NCBI RefSeq assembly: GCF_016722965.1 | Contig: NZ_JAEQNB010000003.1 | Coordinates: 496,001 to 560,000, forward strand | Reading direction: 5' to 3' | DNA length: 64,000 nucleotides | Source of the DNA: Tumebacillus amylolyticus | Lineage (GTDB): Bacteria > Bacillota > Bacilli > Tumebacillales > Tumebacillaceae | In this document: in pieces, positions 23,196 through 31,612 of the stretch | Numbering within the stretch: position 1 is the first letter of the stretch | How the letters are laid out: the number at the start of each line of letters is the position of its first letter | The notes under the pieces: model-generated | Seen by the model: only the letters and a program-made list of their open reading frames with translations | Database searches by the model: none | Told to the model about the DNA's origin: nothing | Program-made: the position numbers and the translations under genes

Positions 23196-25586
23196 CTACG
23201 CCCGCCGCATAAGTTGCGGGACAAGCCATTCTCGTAGTGTATCGGTTGACGCGGTCAGCAGTTTCGCACGCACTTCCTTCAATTGTTGGAAGCGCTTTGC
23301 TTGTTGCTGATACGTCGGAGCTTCTGTGAGCTCACGGCGCGCCGCGTTCGGGTTGCTTGCAAACTCGTTGCCCTCCGTTCCTTGGGGCAACGCAAATTCC
23401 AATTCTGTGAACACCGCGAGGATCGTATGAACTCCCTCGTGGGTCAAGGGGCGCATCTCGGCAAGCATCTGTTCGTAGCTCACCGTGCCCATCCGTTGCA
23501 GATAGCGATACGCATAGGTAAATGCATTTCGCTCCGGCAACCAGTTCACAGCGGCGTGGCGGCAGAGATTCTCGTCTGCCTCGCCGTAGATCACGTATAC
23601 CTTTTCAAAGGGCTCCATGCTTTGCAGAGCCCCTTCAAACTGTGCAAGTGTCGCAGGGAGATCAAAGAGCACGAGGTGTTCAGCCGGCTCCTCCGCCCCT
23701 GCAACGACAGACGTGCGACCTTCGTCATCTGCAAGCACCAGACGGTACTTGCCTTCATTCCAAGGATACCCAAACAGGCGCTTTTCGATCTCCCGCAAGT
23801 TCGCTTCTTGGAAAAAAAGCACGGTCAGCGGTTCTTTGCGCGTTTCGAGCCACACGGCTTTGTCTCCACAGCCGCGCTTGTCAAAACACTGCACCGCATT
23901 CGCTCGCCAGTCGCCCAACTGCATCTGCAAACTGCGGCGTCCGTTCCATTCGTTGACGGAGAGTTCGCCGACGATGTCAATCGAAGCGAGGCTTTCCAGC
24001 ATGGGCTGGTCCGCGCTTCGACGAAACGCGATGCAATCCAACGTCCGATTCGCTTGCTTCACTCGAATCTGCAAATGCGAGGCGTCCTTGCCGACGACGC
24101 GAGTTTGCTCCAGATCAAGTCCTTGGAACGAAAAACGCGGGCTCGGGTTGCCGAAGCCATACGGGGCGAGACGCTCCATCTGTTCCACGAGGTCGAGGTT
24201 GACAGAGTTCAGATCGAGCACCATGTCCACATCGATTTTCGGTTGCATGTCCTCTTCGGTCAGCATCTCTTGGGCGATGTCGTTCATCCTGCTCCGCAAC
24301 TCGTCAATCTGCTCCTCGGCAATGGAGAAGCCTGCTGCCATCTTGTGCCCGCCATAATGACCGAGCAGATCGGCGCATTTCGAAAGTGCGGTGTAGAGGT
24401 CGAAACCGTGGATGCTTCGCGCAGACGACTTGCCGCCGCCTTCGCCGTTGAGTGCAATCATCAGCGTCGGGCGGTAGTAGCGCTCCACGAGTCGGGAAGC
24501 CACGATGCCGATGACGCCCTCGTTCCAGCCCGCAGAAGGGACGACCAACACGCGGCCTTCCAACCACTGCGGGTTCGCATCCACGAGCGCAACCGCTTGC
24601 TCGAAGATGCTCTCGCCGATCTCTTGGCGCTCCCGGTTGCGGGCATCCAAGAATTCGGCCAGCTCTCGTGCTTTGTCCGAGTCGGTCGTGGTCAACAACT
24701 CGACCGCATACGTCGCCGAATCCAAACGACCGGCGGCATTGATCCGCGGGCCAAATGAAAACCCGATGTGCCCGGCGGTGACTTTCTTGCCTGTCAAACC
24801 TGCCACTTCAATCAACGCTCGTACACCGGGACGCGGTACCACATTCATCGCGTCCAAGCCAAACATCGTGATCAGCCGGTTCTCCCCTTGCAACGGTGCC
24901 AAGTCGGCGACCGTCCCGATGGCTGCGAGGTCCAGAAATTCATCCGGTACACGCTCATAGAGCGCTTGTACCAGCTTCCATGCAACGCCGACGCCGGCGA
25001 GCATTTTTTCCGGATAGAGACAGCCGGGTTGCTTGGGGTTGAGGATCGCATAGGCATCCGGCAACACGTCAGGCGGGGTGTGATGATCGGTGACGATCAG
25101 ATCAAGCCCGATGCTGGCGGCCAATCGCGCTTCTTCGACGGCACTGATCCCGTTGTCGACGGTGATCACGAGGTCGAAGCCGCGCTCCTTGGCTTGTTGC
25201 AGTGCCGGTCCGTTCAGGCCGTAGCCCTCGGAGAAGCGATCTGGGATGTAGTACTCGACATCTGCATCAATCGCTTGCAACGCCAGATACAGCAACGCTG
25301 TAGAGGTGGCGCCGTCCGCGTCATAGTCGCCATAGATCATGATCCGTTCACGTCGGTCGATCGCAGATCGAATCCGCGCAACCGCTTTGTCCATATCACG
25401 CATCAGAAACGGGTCGGAAATGCCCTCCCGCCCAGGGTACAGAAAACGCTGAGCATCTTCCGCCGTGCGCAAGCCTCTACGCCACAACAGGCGGGCCAAG
25501 ATCGGAGAGACTCCCACTTCATCCGCCAAGGCGTGGACTTGCAGTTCATCGGCTTCGAGGACGACCCAACGCTTGGGTTTTTGCAT
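23196..25586 (-). CDS. recJ: Single-stranded-DNA-specific exonuclease RecJ
   Basis: 796-residue DHH-family 5'-3' exonuclease for recombination and mismatch repair. The metal-binding core is complete: [17 protein letters not shown] (84-100), [22 protein letters not shown], and the DHHA1 motif GGGKSSARS / [15 protein letters not shown]. The OB domain follows, and a C-terminal extension of about 200 residues, as in Bacillus RecJ, completes it. AGAGGA precedes the ATG. It heads the recJ-apt-relA-dtd cluster. Confidence 0.95.
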   Translation of the reverse strand: MQKPKRWVVLEADELQVHALADEVGVSPILARLLWRRGLRTAEDAQRFLYPGREGISDPFLMRDMDKAVARIRSAIDRRERIMIYGDYDADGATSTALLYLALQAIDADVEYYIPDRFSEGYGLNGPALQQAKERGFDLVITVDNGISAVEEARLAASIGLDLIVTDHHTPPDVLPDAYAILNPKQPGCLYPEKMLAGVGVAWKLVQALYERVPDEFLDLAAIGTVADLAPLQGENRLITMFGLDAMNVVPRPGVRALIEVAGLTGKKVTAGHIGFSFGPRINAAGRLDSATYAVELLTTTDSDKARELAEFLDARNRERQEIGESIFEQAVALVDANPQWLEGRVLVVPSAGWNEGVIGIVASRLVERYYRPTLMIALNGEGGGKSSARSIHGFDLYTALSKCADLLGHYGGHKMAAGFSIAEEQIDELRSRMNDIAQEMLTEEDMQPKIDVDMVLDLNSVNLDLVEQMERLAPYGFGNPSPRFSFQGLDLEQTRVVGKDASHLQIRVKQANRTLDCIAFRRSADQPMLESLASIDIVGELSVNEWNGRRSLQMQLGDWRANAVQCFDKRGCGDKAVWLETRKEPLTVLFFQEANLREIEKRLFGYPWNEGKYRLVLADDEGRTSVVAGAEEPAEHLVLFDLPATLAQFEGALQSMEPFEKVYVIYGEADENLCRHAAVNWLPERNAFTYAYRYLQRMGTVSYEQMLAEMRPLTHEGVHTILAVFTELEFALPQGTEGNEFASNPNAARRELTEAPTYQQQAKRFQQLKEVRAKLLTASTDTLREWLVPQLMRRA

Positions 25587-25675
25587 ATCGAAAAATCCTC
25601 TCTACGATAAATAACATAGAATAATTTCATTATACTTCTTGACAGGATCAATACGCAACAAAAGCCCATGCCATG

Positions 25676-25707
25676 AAAAAAACCGCCGGAGACAATCCCG
25701 GCGGTTT
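25676..25707 (-). terminator. Rho-independent terminator of secDF
   Basis: AACCGCCGG pairs with CCGGCGGTT, followed by a T run on the minus strand. Confidence 0.85.
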
Positions 25708-25714
25708 CTTGCCT

Positions 25715-26602
25715 TTACGCGGTGGCTTTTGGTTTCTTCAACTCGCGGGATTTCCACGAGACCCAAATCTGGGACGCGATGAAAATCGAGGAGTACGCAC
25801 CGGTGACCAGACCGAGCAAGAGCGCGAGTGCGAAGTGCTTGATCGGGGTGCCGCCGAGCAGGTACAAGCAGCCGGCGGAGATGACGACGGTCAGGACGGT
25901 GTTGAGAGAACGCGCCATCGTGGCCCAGATCGACTCGTTGACCATCGCTTCGAGGTCGGCGGTCGTTTTGATCTTGGTGTGTTTCAAGTTGTCGCGAATC
26001 CGGTCGAAGATAACGATCGTATCGTGGATCGAGTACCCGACAATCGTCAGGATCGCCGCGATGAAGTTGATGTCGATCTCCAAGCGGAACAGTGCGAACA
26101 GCGAGACGACGACGAGTACGACCTGCAAAACCGAGATAACCCCCGAGATCGCGAAGCGGTATTCAAATCGAATCGCCATGTAGAGGATGATCCCGACGGA
26201 AGCGTAGAGGATCGCGTAGATCGCTTTTTGCGCAAGTTCGCGCGCGACGACCGGGTCAACCGAAGAAATCTGCGGAGCCGAATTCGGATATTGCTTGTCG
26301 AGATACGACTTCACAGCAGCTTCTTGGTCCGGCGTGAACTTTTTGTCGATGCGGACGACGACCCCGTTGTTCGCTATGCCCTGTACTTGGGCGACCTTGA
26401 ACTCGGTGAACTGCTTGTTGAATTCGCTTTCGATGTCTTCCGGCGTGAAGGTATGACCGACGGTGAACTGCACGCGGGAACCGGCTTCAAAGTCGGTGCC
26501 GAGGTTCAGACCCATCGTCGACATAATTACGATCCCGGCGATGGCGATCAGGACGGAGATGATGAAGTACCATTTACGGTTCTTGACGATTTCGAACTTC
26601 AT
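25715..26602 (-). CDS. secF: Protein translocase subunit SecF
   Basis: 295-residue membrane subunit that uses proton flow to assist late steps of Sec-dependent secretion. Six helices are visible, with GLNLGTDFEAGSRVQF in the first extracytoplasmic part, VGYSIHDTIVIFDRIRDNL in the RND-like core, and SLNTVLTVVISAGCLYLLGG. It overlaps the secD stop codon by four bases (ATGA), so the two are translationally coupled. In Bacillus subtilis SecD and SecF are fused; here they are separate. Confidence 0.95.
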   Translation of the reverse strand: MKFEIVKNRKWYFIISVLIAIAGIVIMSTMGLNLGTDFEAGSRVQFTVGHTFTPEDIESEFNKQFTEFKVAQVQGIANNGVVVRIDKKFTPDQEAAVKSYLDKQYPNSAPQISSVDPVVARELAQKAIYAILYASVGIILYMAIRFEYRFAISGVISVLQVVLVVVSLFALFRLEIDINFIAAILTIVGYSIHDTIVIFDRIRDNLKHTKIKTTADLEAMVNESIWATMARSLNTVLTVVISAGCLYLLGGTPIKHFALALLLGLVTGAYSSIFIASQIWVSWKSRELKKPKATA

Positions 26603-27855
26603 TTCTTAGCCCCTCCCTTGCGGACGACACCCTTGGTCGCGATCGCGCGCGGTGCGCCGTACCACCAAGTGTTGCGAACGATGTTGGAGCGGACGAGCAG
26701 TTGAAGCATCAGGCGCGAGATCAACACCGCCGTCAAGAACGTGGCGAGGACGGAGATGATGTGTGCAACCGCGAAGCTCTTGATCGCACCGGTCCCGAAC
26801 CAATACATCAGGAAACCTGCGATGATCGAGGTGATGTTGGCGTCGATGATCGTCGGCATCGAGCGCTTCTGACCCATAATCATCGCGGACAGCAGAGACT
26901 TGCCATGACGGAATTCGTCCTTGATCCGCTCCGCTGCGATGATGTTTACGTCAACGGCCATCCCGATCCCCAGTACCAGAGCTGCGAGGCCCGGCAAGGT
27001 GAGCGTGATGTGCATGTAACGGAAGACGGCAAACAGCAGATACGCATACATCAGCAGGGCGATCATCGCGACCAGACCCGGCAGACGGTAGTAGACAACC
27101 ATGAAGACAAAAATCAGCCCGAACGCGACCACACCTGCGTACAGGGTATCGTGCAGAGCTTCGTCACCGAGCGTCGGAGAAACGGAGAACGAGGAGAGCT
27201 CGTCCAACGGATACGGAAGCGCACCGGCGTTCAAGTAGTTCGCCATGTTCGTTGCCGCTTCTGCACTCTCTTGCCCGTTGATGACAGCTTTGCCGTCATA
27301 GATGACGGTTTGAATGCGCGGGTTTTGCAATTGTTGCTCATCGAGCCAGATCGAAACGTTCTGGCCGACATACTTTTCCGTGATGCTTTGGAAGAGTTTC
27401 GCGTCCTTGAATTCGATGGAAACTTCGGCCGCGTTGGTTTGTTGGTCGAGGACGTACTTGGCGTTGGACTTGATGTCCTTGCCCGTTGCCAGAACGGTGC
27501 CGTCCGGAGCTTTGAATTCCAGCTTCGCAGATTGCACAAGCAACTTTTTCGCTTCCTCTTGAGAGAACAGACCCGCGATTTGGACACGAATGCGGTTGCC
27601 TTCCTCAATTTGAATGACCGGCTCGGTGATACCCGCCGAGTCAACGCGTTTCTCGATCGCGTTCTTGACTGCGATCATGCCTTCCGATGTTACTTTTTCT
27701 TCAGGTGTGTCCTTCACCTGGTACAAGACGTCAAAGCCACCCTTGAGATCGAGGCCTAGCGTGATACCATTCCAAATTTTCGTGTAGGTTGGGATGGCGA
27801 GCGCAAAAAACAAGGCGACGATCATCAGGAAGGCCAAAAAACGACTTACCTTCAT
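26599..27855 (-). CDS. secD: Protein translocase subunit SecD
   Basis: 418-residue partner of SecF. After the first helix comes GLDLKGGFDVLYQV, the conserved D1 motif, then the large periplasmic-type domain, and five helices including LPGLAALVLGIGMAVDVNIIAAERIKDE, the D4/D5 motif with the proton-path Asp. Length is typical of Bacillota SecD without the longer domain of Gram-negative versions. Confidence 0.95.
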   Translation of the reverse strand: MKVSRFLAFLMIVALFFALAIPTYTKIWNGITLGLDLKGGFDVLYQVKDTPEEKVTSEGMIAVKNAIEKRVDSAGITEPVIQIEEGNRIRVQIAGLFSQEEAKKLLVQSAKLEFKAPDGTVLATGKDIKSNAKYVLDQQTNAAEVSIEFKDAKLFQSITEKYVGQNVSIWLDEQQLQNPRIQTVIYDGKAVINGQESAEAATNMANYLNAGALPYPLDELSSFSVSPTLGDEALHDTLYAGVVAFGLIFVFMVVYYRLPGLVAMIALLMYAYLLFAVFRYMHITLTLPGLAALVLGIGMAVDVNIIAAERIKDEFRHGKSLLSAMIMGQKRSMPTIIDANITSIIAGFLMYWFGTGAIKSFAVAHIISVLATFLTAVLISRLMLQLLVRSNIVRNTWWYGAPRAIATKGVVRKGGAKK

Positions 27856-27934
27856 GACAATCCTCCTCGCGAATTCAATGTTCTTAGTATATCGTCAACT
27901 CTATTAAACGGTCAATTGAGAACCCGTTGCCAAC

Positions 27935-27965
27935 AAAAAAGGGGGCCTTACAAAATCTTGGCCCC
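27935..27965 (-). terminator. Rho-independent terminator overlapping the HD gene stop
   Basis: GGGGCC and GGCCCC pair around the last codons of the HD-domain gene; six T follow on the minus strand. Confidence 0.7.
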
Positions 27966-28631
27966 GTTAATCTTCATTGCAAACTCCAAACTGAGCATCT
28001 TCGCGGCGCGCTGGCACATCAACATGCGCTCCATGAAGATTTCAAAGTACTCCATAACCGACGAAACTTCTGTGTCGATCGTCAACTCAAGCGTCGCCAA
28101 TCGCGTATCCGGATCGATGTCCAGATTGGAACACGTCGCCGAGTAGTTGACGCGGTCATGAATGTCAAACGTCGAAACGTCACGGCGTCTGACCCGCGTG
28201 CGGTGCACGTCCGACTTGTCGGCGAGGATCAAGGCGGCGGAGATGTTGTTGACCGCTTCGCCGTATTGCTCCTCATGGTTGCCGATGGCGCCGACGATCT
28301 TCGCGACCTCGTCATAGTCCATCCCCAAATCTTCGAGGATGCGCAGGCAGATGATCGCGCCCGCTTTGCCGTGGTCGTGACGCCCGGTGATGTTGCCGAT
28401 GTCATGGATGTACCCGGCGATTTCCGCCAGTTCCTGCTCCCGCTTCGAGTACCCCAGTTTGCGCATCACCATCTCGGCGCGATCCTTCACCACCGTCACA
28501 TGTCGGAAGCCATGCTCGGTAAATCCCATCGCTTTGAGGTGCATGTCAGCCGATACGATATACTGATACACCTGCGGCAGATCCTTGATGTCCGCCAAGG
28601 TAATCGGTTTTTTCAACGTCGTGATGGCCAT
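27948..28631 (-). CDS. HD-domain metal-dependent phosphohydrolase
   Basis: 227-residue HD protein. Metal ligands are visible as HGFRHVTVV (first His), AGYIHDIGNITGRHDHGKAGA (the HD pair) and GNHEEQYGEAVNNISAALILADKSDVHRTRVRR (later ligands and the ADKSD helix). Similar proteins in Bacillota have an unknown substrate, with nucleotides likely. Its ribosome site lies in the 3' arm of the comN terminator (see that entry), which may limit translation from read-through RNA. It sits between secD and comN, a common place for it. Confidence 0.8.
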   Translation of the reverse strand: MAITTLKKPITLADIKDLPQVYQYIVSADMHLKAMGFTEHGFRHVTVVKDRAEMVMRKLGYSKREQELAEIAGYIHDIGNITGRHDHGKAGAIICLRILEDLGMDYDEVAKIVGAIGNHEEQYGEAVNNISAALILADKSDVHRTRVRRRDVSTFDIHDRVNYSATCSNLDIDPDTRLATLELTIDTEVSSVMEYFEIFMERMLMCQRAAKMLSLEFAMKINGAKIL

Positions 28632-28632
28632 G

Positions 28633-28691
28633 AAAAAACGCCCCCTTCGCTATGAGATTCCTGAAATAGTATCTCACAGCTCGGGAGGCGT
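28633..28691 (-). terminator. Long terminator hairpin between comN and the HD gene
   Basis: A 21-base imperfect inverted repeat (28638-28658 with 28671-28691) with a 12-base loop, followed by six T on the minus strand. Its 3' arm contains the GGGGG ribosome site (28641-28645) of the HD gene, whose ATG begins two bases after the T run. Confidence 0.75.
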
Positions 28692-28715
28692 TATGCGTTT
28701 GGCGCGACGTAGGCT

Positions 28716-29057
28716 TTACGACCGATGGGGTTTCGACGAGGGGAGTTGATCGTCGTCCGGGCCGGCTTCGGTATACGCACGAATCATCAGCCAGTTCATA
28801 AAAACGTTGGTTTTCAAAGTCAACACGTCGTTGATTACGCGGTGCAGAGGCGGGATTTCCTTGTACTTTTGCGAGACGCACTTCCAAATCTCCACAGCCG
28901 TCACCTGCTCATACCCGAGCAAGTGAAACTCCTCCGCCTTGCTCTGGCAGACTTCTTCAATCGCTGCCGTCAACGCCGCCTCCGAGTGCAACGCATCATC
29001 AGGTTCGGGTTCCGTCGACTCCTCTGCCGGTTCCTCGGACATATGCTCTTCGATCAT
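28716..29057 (-). CDS. comN: ComN-like post-transcriptional regulator
   Basis: 113-residue protein. After an acidic disordered start (EEPAEESTEPEPDD) it has the ComN core EEVCQSKAEEFHLLGYEQVTAVEIWKCVSQKYK and LHRVINDVLTLKTNVFMNWLMIRAYTEA. ComN in Bacillus subtilis (YrzD) promotes accumulation of comE mRNA and helps place it at the division site and poles. Context agrees: the gene lies between secDF and spoVB as in B. subtilis. GGGGAG precedes the ATG. Confidence 0.8.
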   Translation of the reverse strand: MIEEHMSEEPAEESTEPEPDDALHSEAALTAAIEEVCQSKAEEFHLLGYEQVTAVEIWKCVSQKYKEIPPLHRVINDVLTLKTNVFMNWLMIRAYTEAGPDDDQLPSSKPHRS

Positions 29058-29233
29058 TCAAACTCCCCTGCCTTCCATTCTTGCTTCCTACTCTGGTGAA
29101 TTCGCTTTTCCTACAGAGTTCTCCTGCTATTCTCTGTCGATTCTTGGCAGAACGAACGGGACTAACCTCCGCCCGTCCCGCATAACATGGGGACAGAAAG
29201 TACTCGGTCTCGGAAAAAGGAGGAGAACCGCTT

Positions 29234-30820
29234 GTGAGCAAGCAATCCTTTCTAAAAGGCGCTGTGATTCTCGTCGCGGCGAGTCTCGTCACCCGTGTCC
29301 TCGGTTTTGTCTACAAAATTTTTCTCTCCCGAATGATCGGTGCCGAAGGCATCGGTCTGTTTCAAACTGTCTTTCCGATTCTCATGTTCGTCATGACGAT
29401 CACCACCGCCGGGCTTCCGGTCGCCCTCTCTAAACTGATCGCCGAAGCGCTGGTCCAAGAGGACTATCGCCGTGTGCGCCGGATCATGACCGTCTCGTTC
29501 ACGGCGGTGCTCTCCCTCTCCATCGTATTCACCGGTCTGATGCTCGTGCTCGCCCCGTGGCTGACGACACATGTTCTGACAGACCCCCGTGCGTACCAAA
29601 CGCTGCTGGCGATGACACCGATTGTCATCATCATCGCGATTTCCTCGATCTTGCGCGGCTACTTCCAAGGCATGCAGAACATGTCTCCGAACGCCATCGC
29701 TTCGATCCTCGAACAGTCGGCCCGCATCGTCACCGTACTGCTGTTCGCGTCCTATCTGCTCCCCTACGGTCTGCAATACGCGGCTGCAGGCGCCATGCTT
29801 GGGATGGTCGCCGGCGAATTGATCGGCTTGTCCTATCTCGTCTACACCTATTACAGCAAGTACCCGCTGCGCCGTTTCCAACAACAAGAGTTGAAAAAGG
29901 CGCAGGAACCGTTCCGGCACACCCTGCGCTCGCTTCTTGAAATCGCCGTGCCGGTCACACTCTCCCGCATCGTCTCGTCTGTGACGTACGCCATCGAACC
30001 GATCCTCGTCACCCGCTGCCTCGTTGCAACGGGCGTCACGGCCGCCATGGCCACCACACTGTACGGACAATACTCCGGGATGGCGATCTCTCTGTTGCTG
30101 TTGCCGACCGTCTTCACCTGGTCGCTTCAAACGACTCTCGTTCCGGCGATCTCCGAAGCGGTCGCCGCCAAGGAACACAAACTCGTCCAACGCCGTCTCT
30201 ACCAAGCGTTTCGCATGACCGCCTTGGTCGGATTCCCCACCTCGGCGATCCTCACCCTGTTTGCCAACGAACTGAGCAACGCCGTGTTCAACGACCCCGC
30301 CGTCGGTCCGATTCTCGCCTTGATGGCACCGTGTGGATTCCTGCTCTATCTCCAAGCGCCGCTCGCCGGCATCTTGCAAGGGATGAACCGCGCCGGAGAA
30401 GCGATGTTCAACTCGATCGTCGGCAGCATCATCAAGCTCGGCGTCATCTACTACCTCGTCGCCAAACCGGAGTTCGGCATCTACGGCGTGGCGTGGTCGG
30501 TGGTCATCTCCGCTTCGCTTACAACGGTCTTGCACTTCCTCTCCGTCTCCCGTCACTTGGGCTTCTACCTCAACATCCCGGAGTTGTCGAAGATCATCGC
30601 GACCACCGTCATCATGTGCGCCGGGATGATGCAAGTCCAGCACATGCTGGGGCCCGTCTCAGACGCATGGCTGGTCACACTGTGCTCGCTCTGCGGGTTC
30701 GCCGTCTACTTCTTCATCTTGAACCTCCTGCGCATCATCCCGCTGACCTCCGTCCGCCGTATCCCGCGAATCGGACCGACCGTCGCCGGATTCCTGCGCT
30801 TCATTCCCTTCGTTCGCTAA
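29234..30820 (+). CDS. spoVB: Stage V sporulation protein B (MurJ/Wzx-like flippase)
   Basis: 528-residue polytopic protein of the MOP flippase superfamily with about 14 helices. The N-terminus LVTRVLGFVYKIFLSRMIGAEGIGLFQTVFPI is the SpoVB/PST signature; the mid-protein block GILQGMNRAGEAMFNSIVGSIIKLGVIYYLVAKPEFGIYG is also typical. SpoVB is needed for spore cortex synthesis, probably moving lipid-linked peptidoglycan precursors. It uses a GTG start at 29234 with GGAGGAG upstream. Orientation is divergent from comN. Confidence 0.9.
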   Translation: MSKQSFLKGAVILVAASLVTRVLGFVYKIFLSRMIGAEGIGLFQTVFPILMFVMTITTAGLPVALSKLIAEALVQEDYRRVRRIMTVSFTAVLSLSIVFTGLMLVLAPWLTTHVLTDPRAYQTLLAMTPIVIIIAISSILRGYFQGMQNMSPNAIASILEQSARIVTVLLFASYLLPYGLQYAAAGAMLGMVAGELIGLSYLVYTYYSKYPLRRFQQQELKKAQEPFRHTLRSLLEIAVPVTLSRIVSSVTYAIEPILVTRCLVATGVTAAMATTLYGQYSGMAISLLLLPTVFTWSLQTTLVPAISEAVAAKEHKLVQRRLYQAFRMTALVGFPTSAILTLFANELSNAVFNDPAVGPILALMAPCGFLLYLQAPLAGILQGMNRAGEAMFNSIVGSIIKLGVIYYLVAKPEFGIYGVAWSVVISASLTTVLHFLSVSRHLGFYLNIPELSKIIATTVIMCAGMMQVQHMLGPVSDAWLVTLCSLCGFAVYFFILNLLRIIPLTSVRRIPRIGPTVAGFLRFIPFVR

Positions 30821-30848
30821 AAAAAGCGCGGCCCTCGAGCCGCGCTTT
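30819..30848. terminator. Bidirectional rho-independent terminator
   Basis: AAAGCGCGGC (30823-30832) pairs perfectly with GCCGCGCTTT (30839-30848). It separates the converging spoVB and DUF421 genes and starts at the spoVB stop codon. Confidence 0.9.
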
Positions 30849-31533
30849 ATTCTTTGGGATCGACGAACAACGACCCTTGGTTGTCAATCGAGCAGTAGAA
30901 GATCTTCTTAAACTCCGAGTACCCGTACTTTTTCATTTCACCTTTCAACCAAAAACGGGTCTGTCCGATCTTCTCCAAATTCTCATCCATGACCATTCCG
31001 TCTACGATCAACGGCAAGGGAAGACCCGTGCGCGGCACTTGCAGTCCTAAGTCCTCAGGCGTTACCGGACGTTTCTCCGCTTTGGGAAACACACTGAGTT
31101 TGCCCGTCGTCTCCAGGACGGCAAACTCCACGTCGCTGACGGCGGCGATGTCCTTCTCCCGCAATTGCGTCATGAGATCGCTCAAACTGTAGCGCGTGCG
31201 GCGCATCTCGTCGTCACGGATCTTGCCGTTGGAAATCAACAGCGTCGGTTTGCCCTCGACGATGGAACGAAGCGTCACCGACTTCAACGTCAACCATGAC
31301 ATGGAGATCTGCAACACGACCAACAGGGAGACGATGACAACACCGCGCATGATCGGCATCGTCTCACTCTCCAGCGACATCGCCGCGACTTCGGCGATCA
31401 TCACGGAGACGACGAGGTCGAACACCGACAACTGTCCGATCTCCCGCTTGCCCATCAACCGCATCGAAGCGAGTATCACGAAGTAGAACAACACCACGCG
31501 CATGACCAACAACAACAAATCCTCACCAAACAA
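30847..31533 (-). CDS. DUF421 family membrane protein (YrbG/YetF-like)
   Basis: About 228 residues: three N-terminal helices with the DUF421 hallmark MRLMGKREIGQLSVFDLVVSVMIAE, then a cytoplasmic domain (RSIVEGKPTLLISNGKIRDDEMRRTRYSLSDLMTQLREK) and a C-terminal beta domain. YrbG/YetF proteins occur in spore formers; SpoVA-operon relatives take part in germination, but this one has no proven role. The start is uncertain: a TTG at 31531-31533 with GAAGGAG ten bases upstream is preferred, an ATG at 31501-31503 is the alternative. Same neighbour (spoVB) as yrbG in Bacillus subtilis. Confidence 0.8.
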   Translation of the reverse strand: MFGEDLLLLVMRVVLFYFVILASMRLMGKREIGQLSVFDLVVSVMIAEVAAMSLESETMPIMRGVVIVSLLVVLQISMSWLTLKSVTLRSIVEGKPTLLISNGKIRDDEMRRTRYSLSDLMTQLREKDIAAVSDVEFAVLETTGKLSVFPKAEKRPVTPEDLGLQVPRTGLPLPLIVDGMVMDENLEKIGQTRFWLKGEMKKYGYSEFKKIFYCSIDNQGSLFVDPKE

Positions 31534-31582
31534 GCGTTTCTCGCTCCTTCCGTACTCGACAAGACTTTGCTTGTTAGTATGG

Positions 31583-31612
31583 AAAAAAAACACCCCCTTT
31601 ATGAGGAGGTGT
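31583..31612 (-). terminator. Rho-independent terminator of the GGDEF gene
   Basis: ACACCTCC and GGGGGTGT pair across the stop codon, followed by eight T on the minus strand. Confidence 0.75.
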
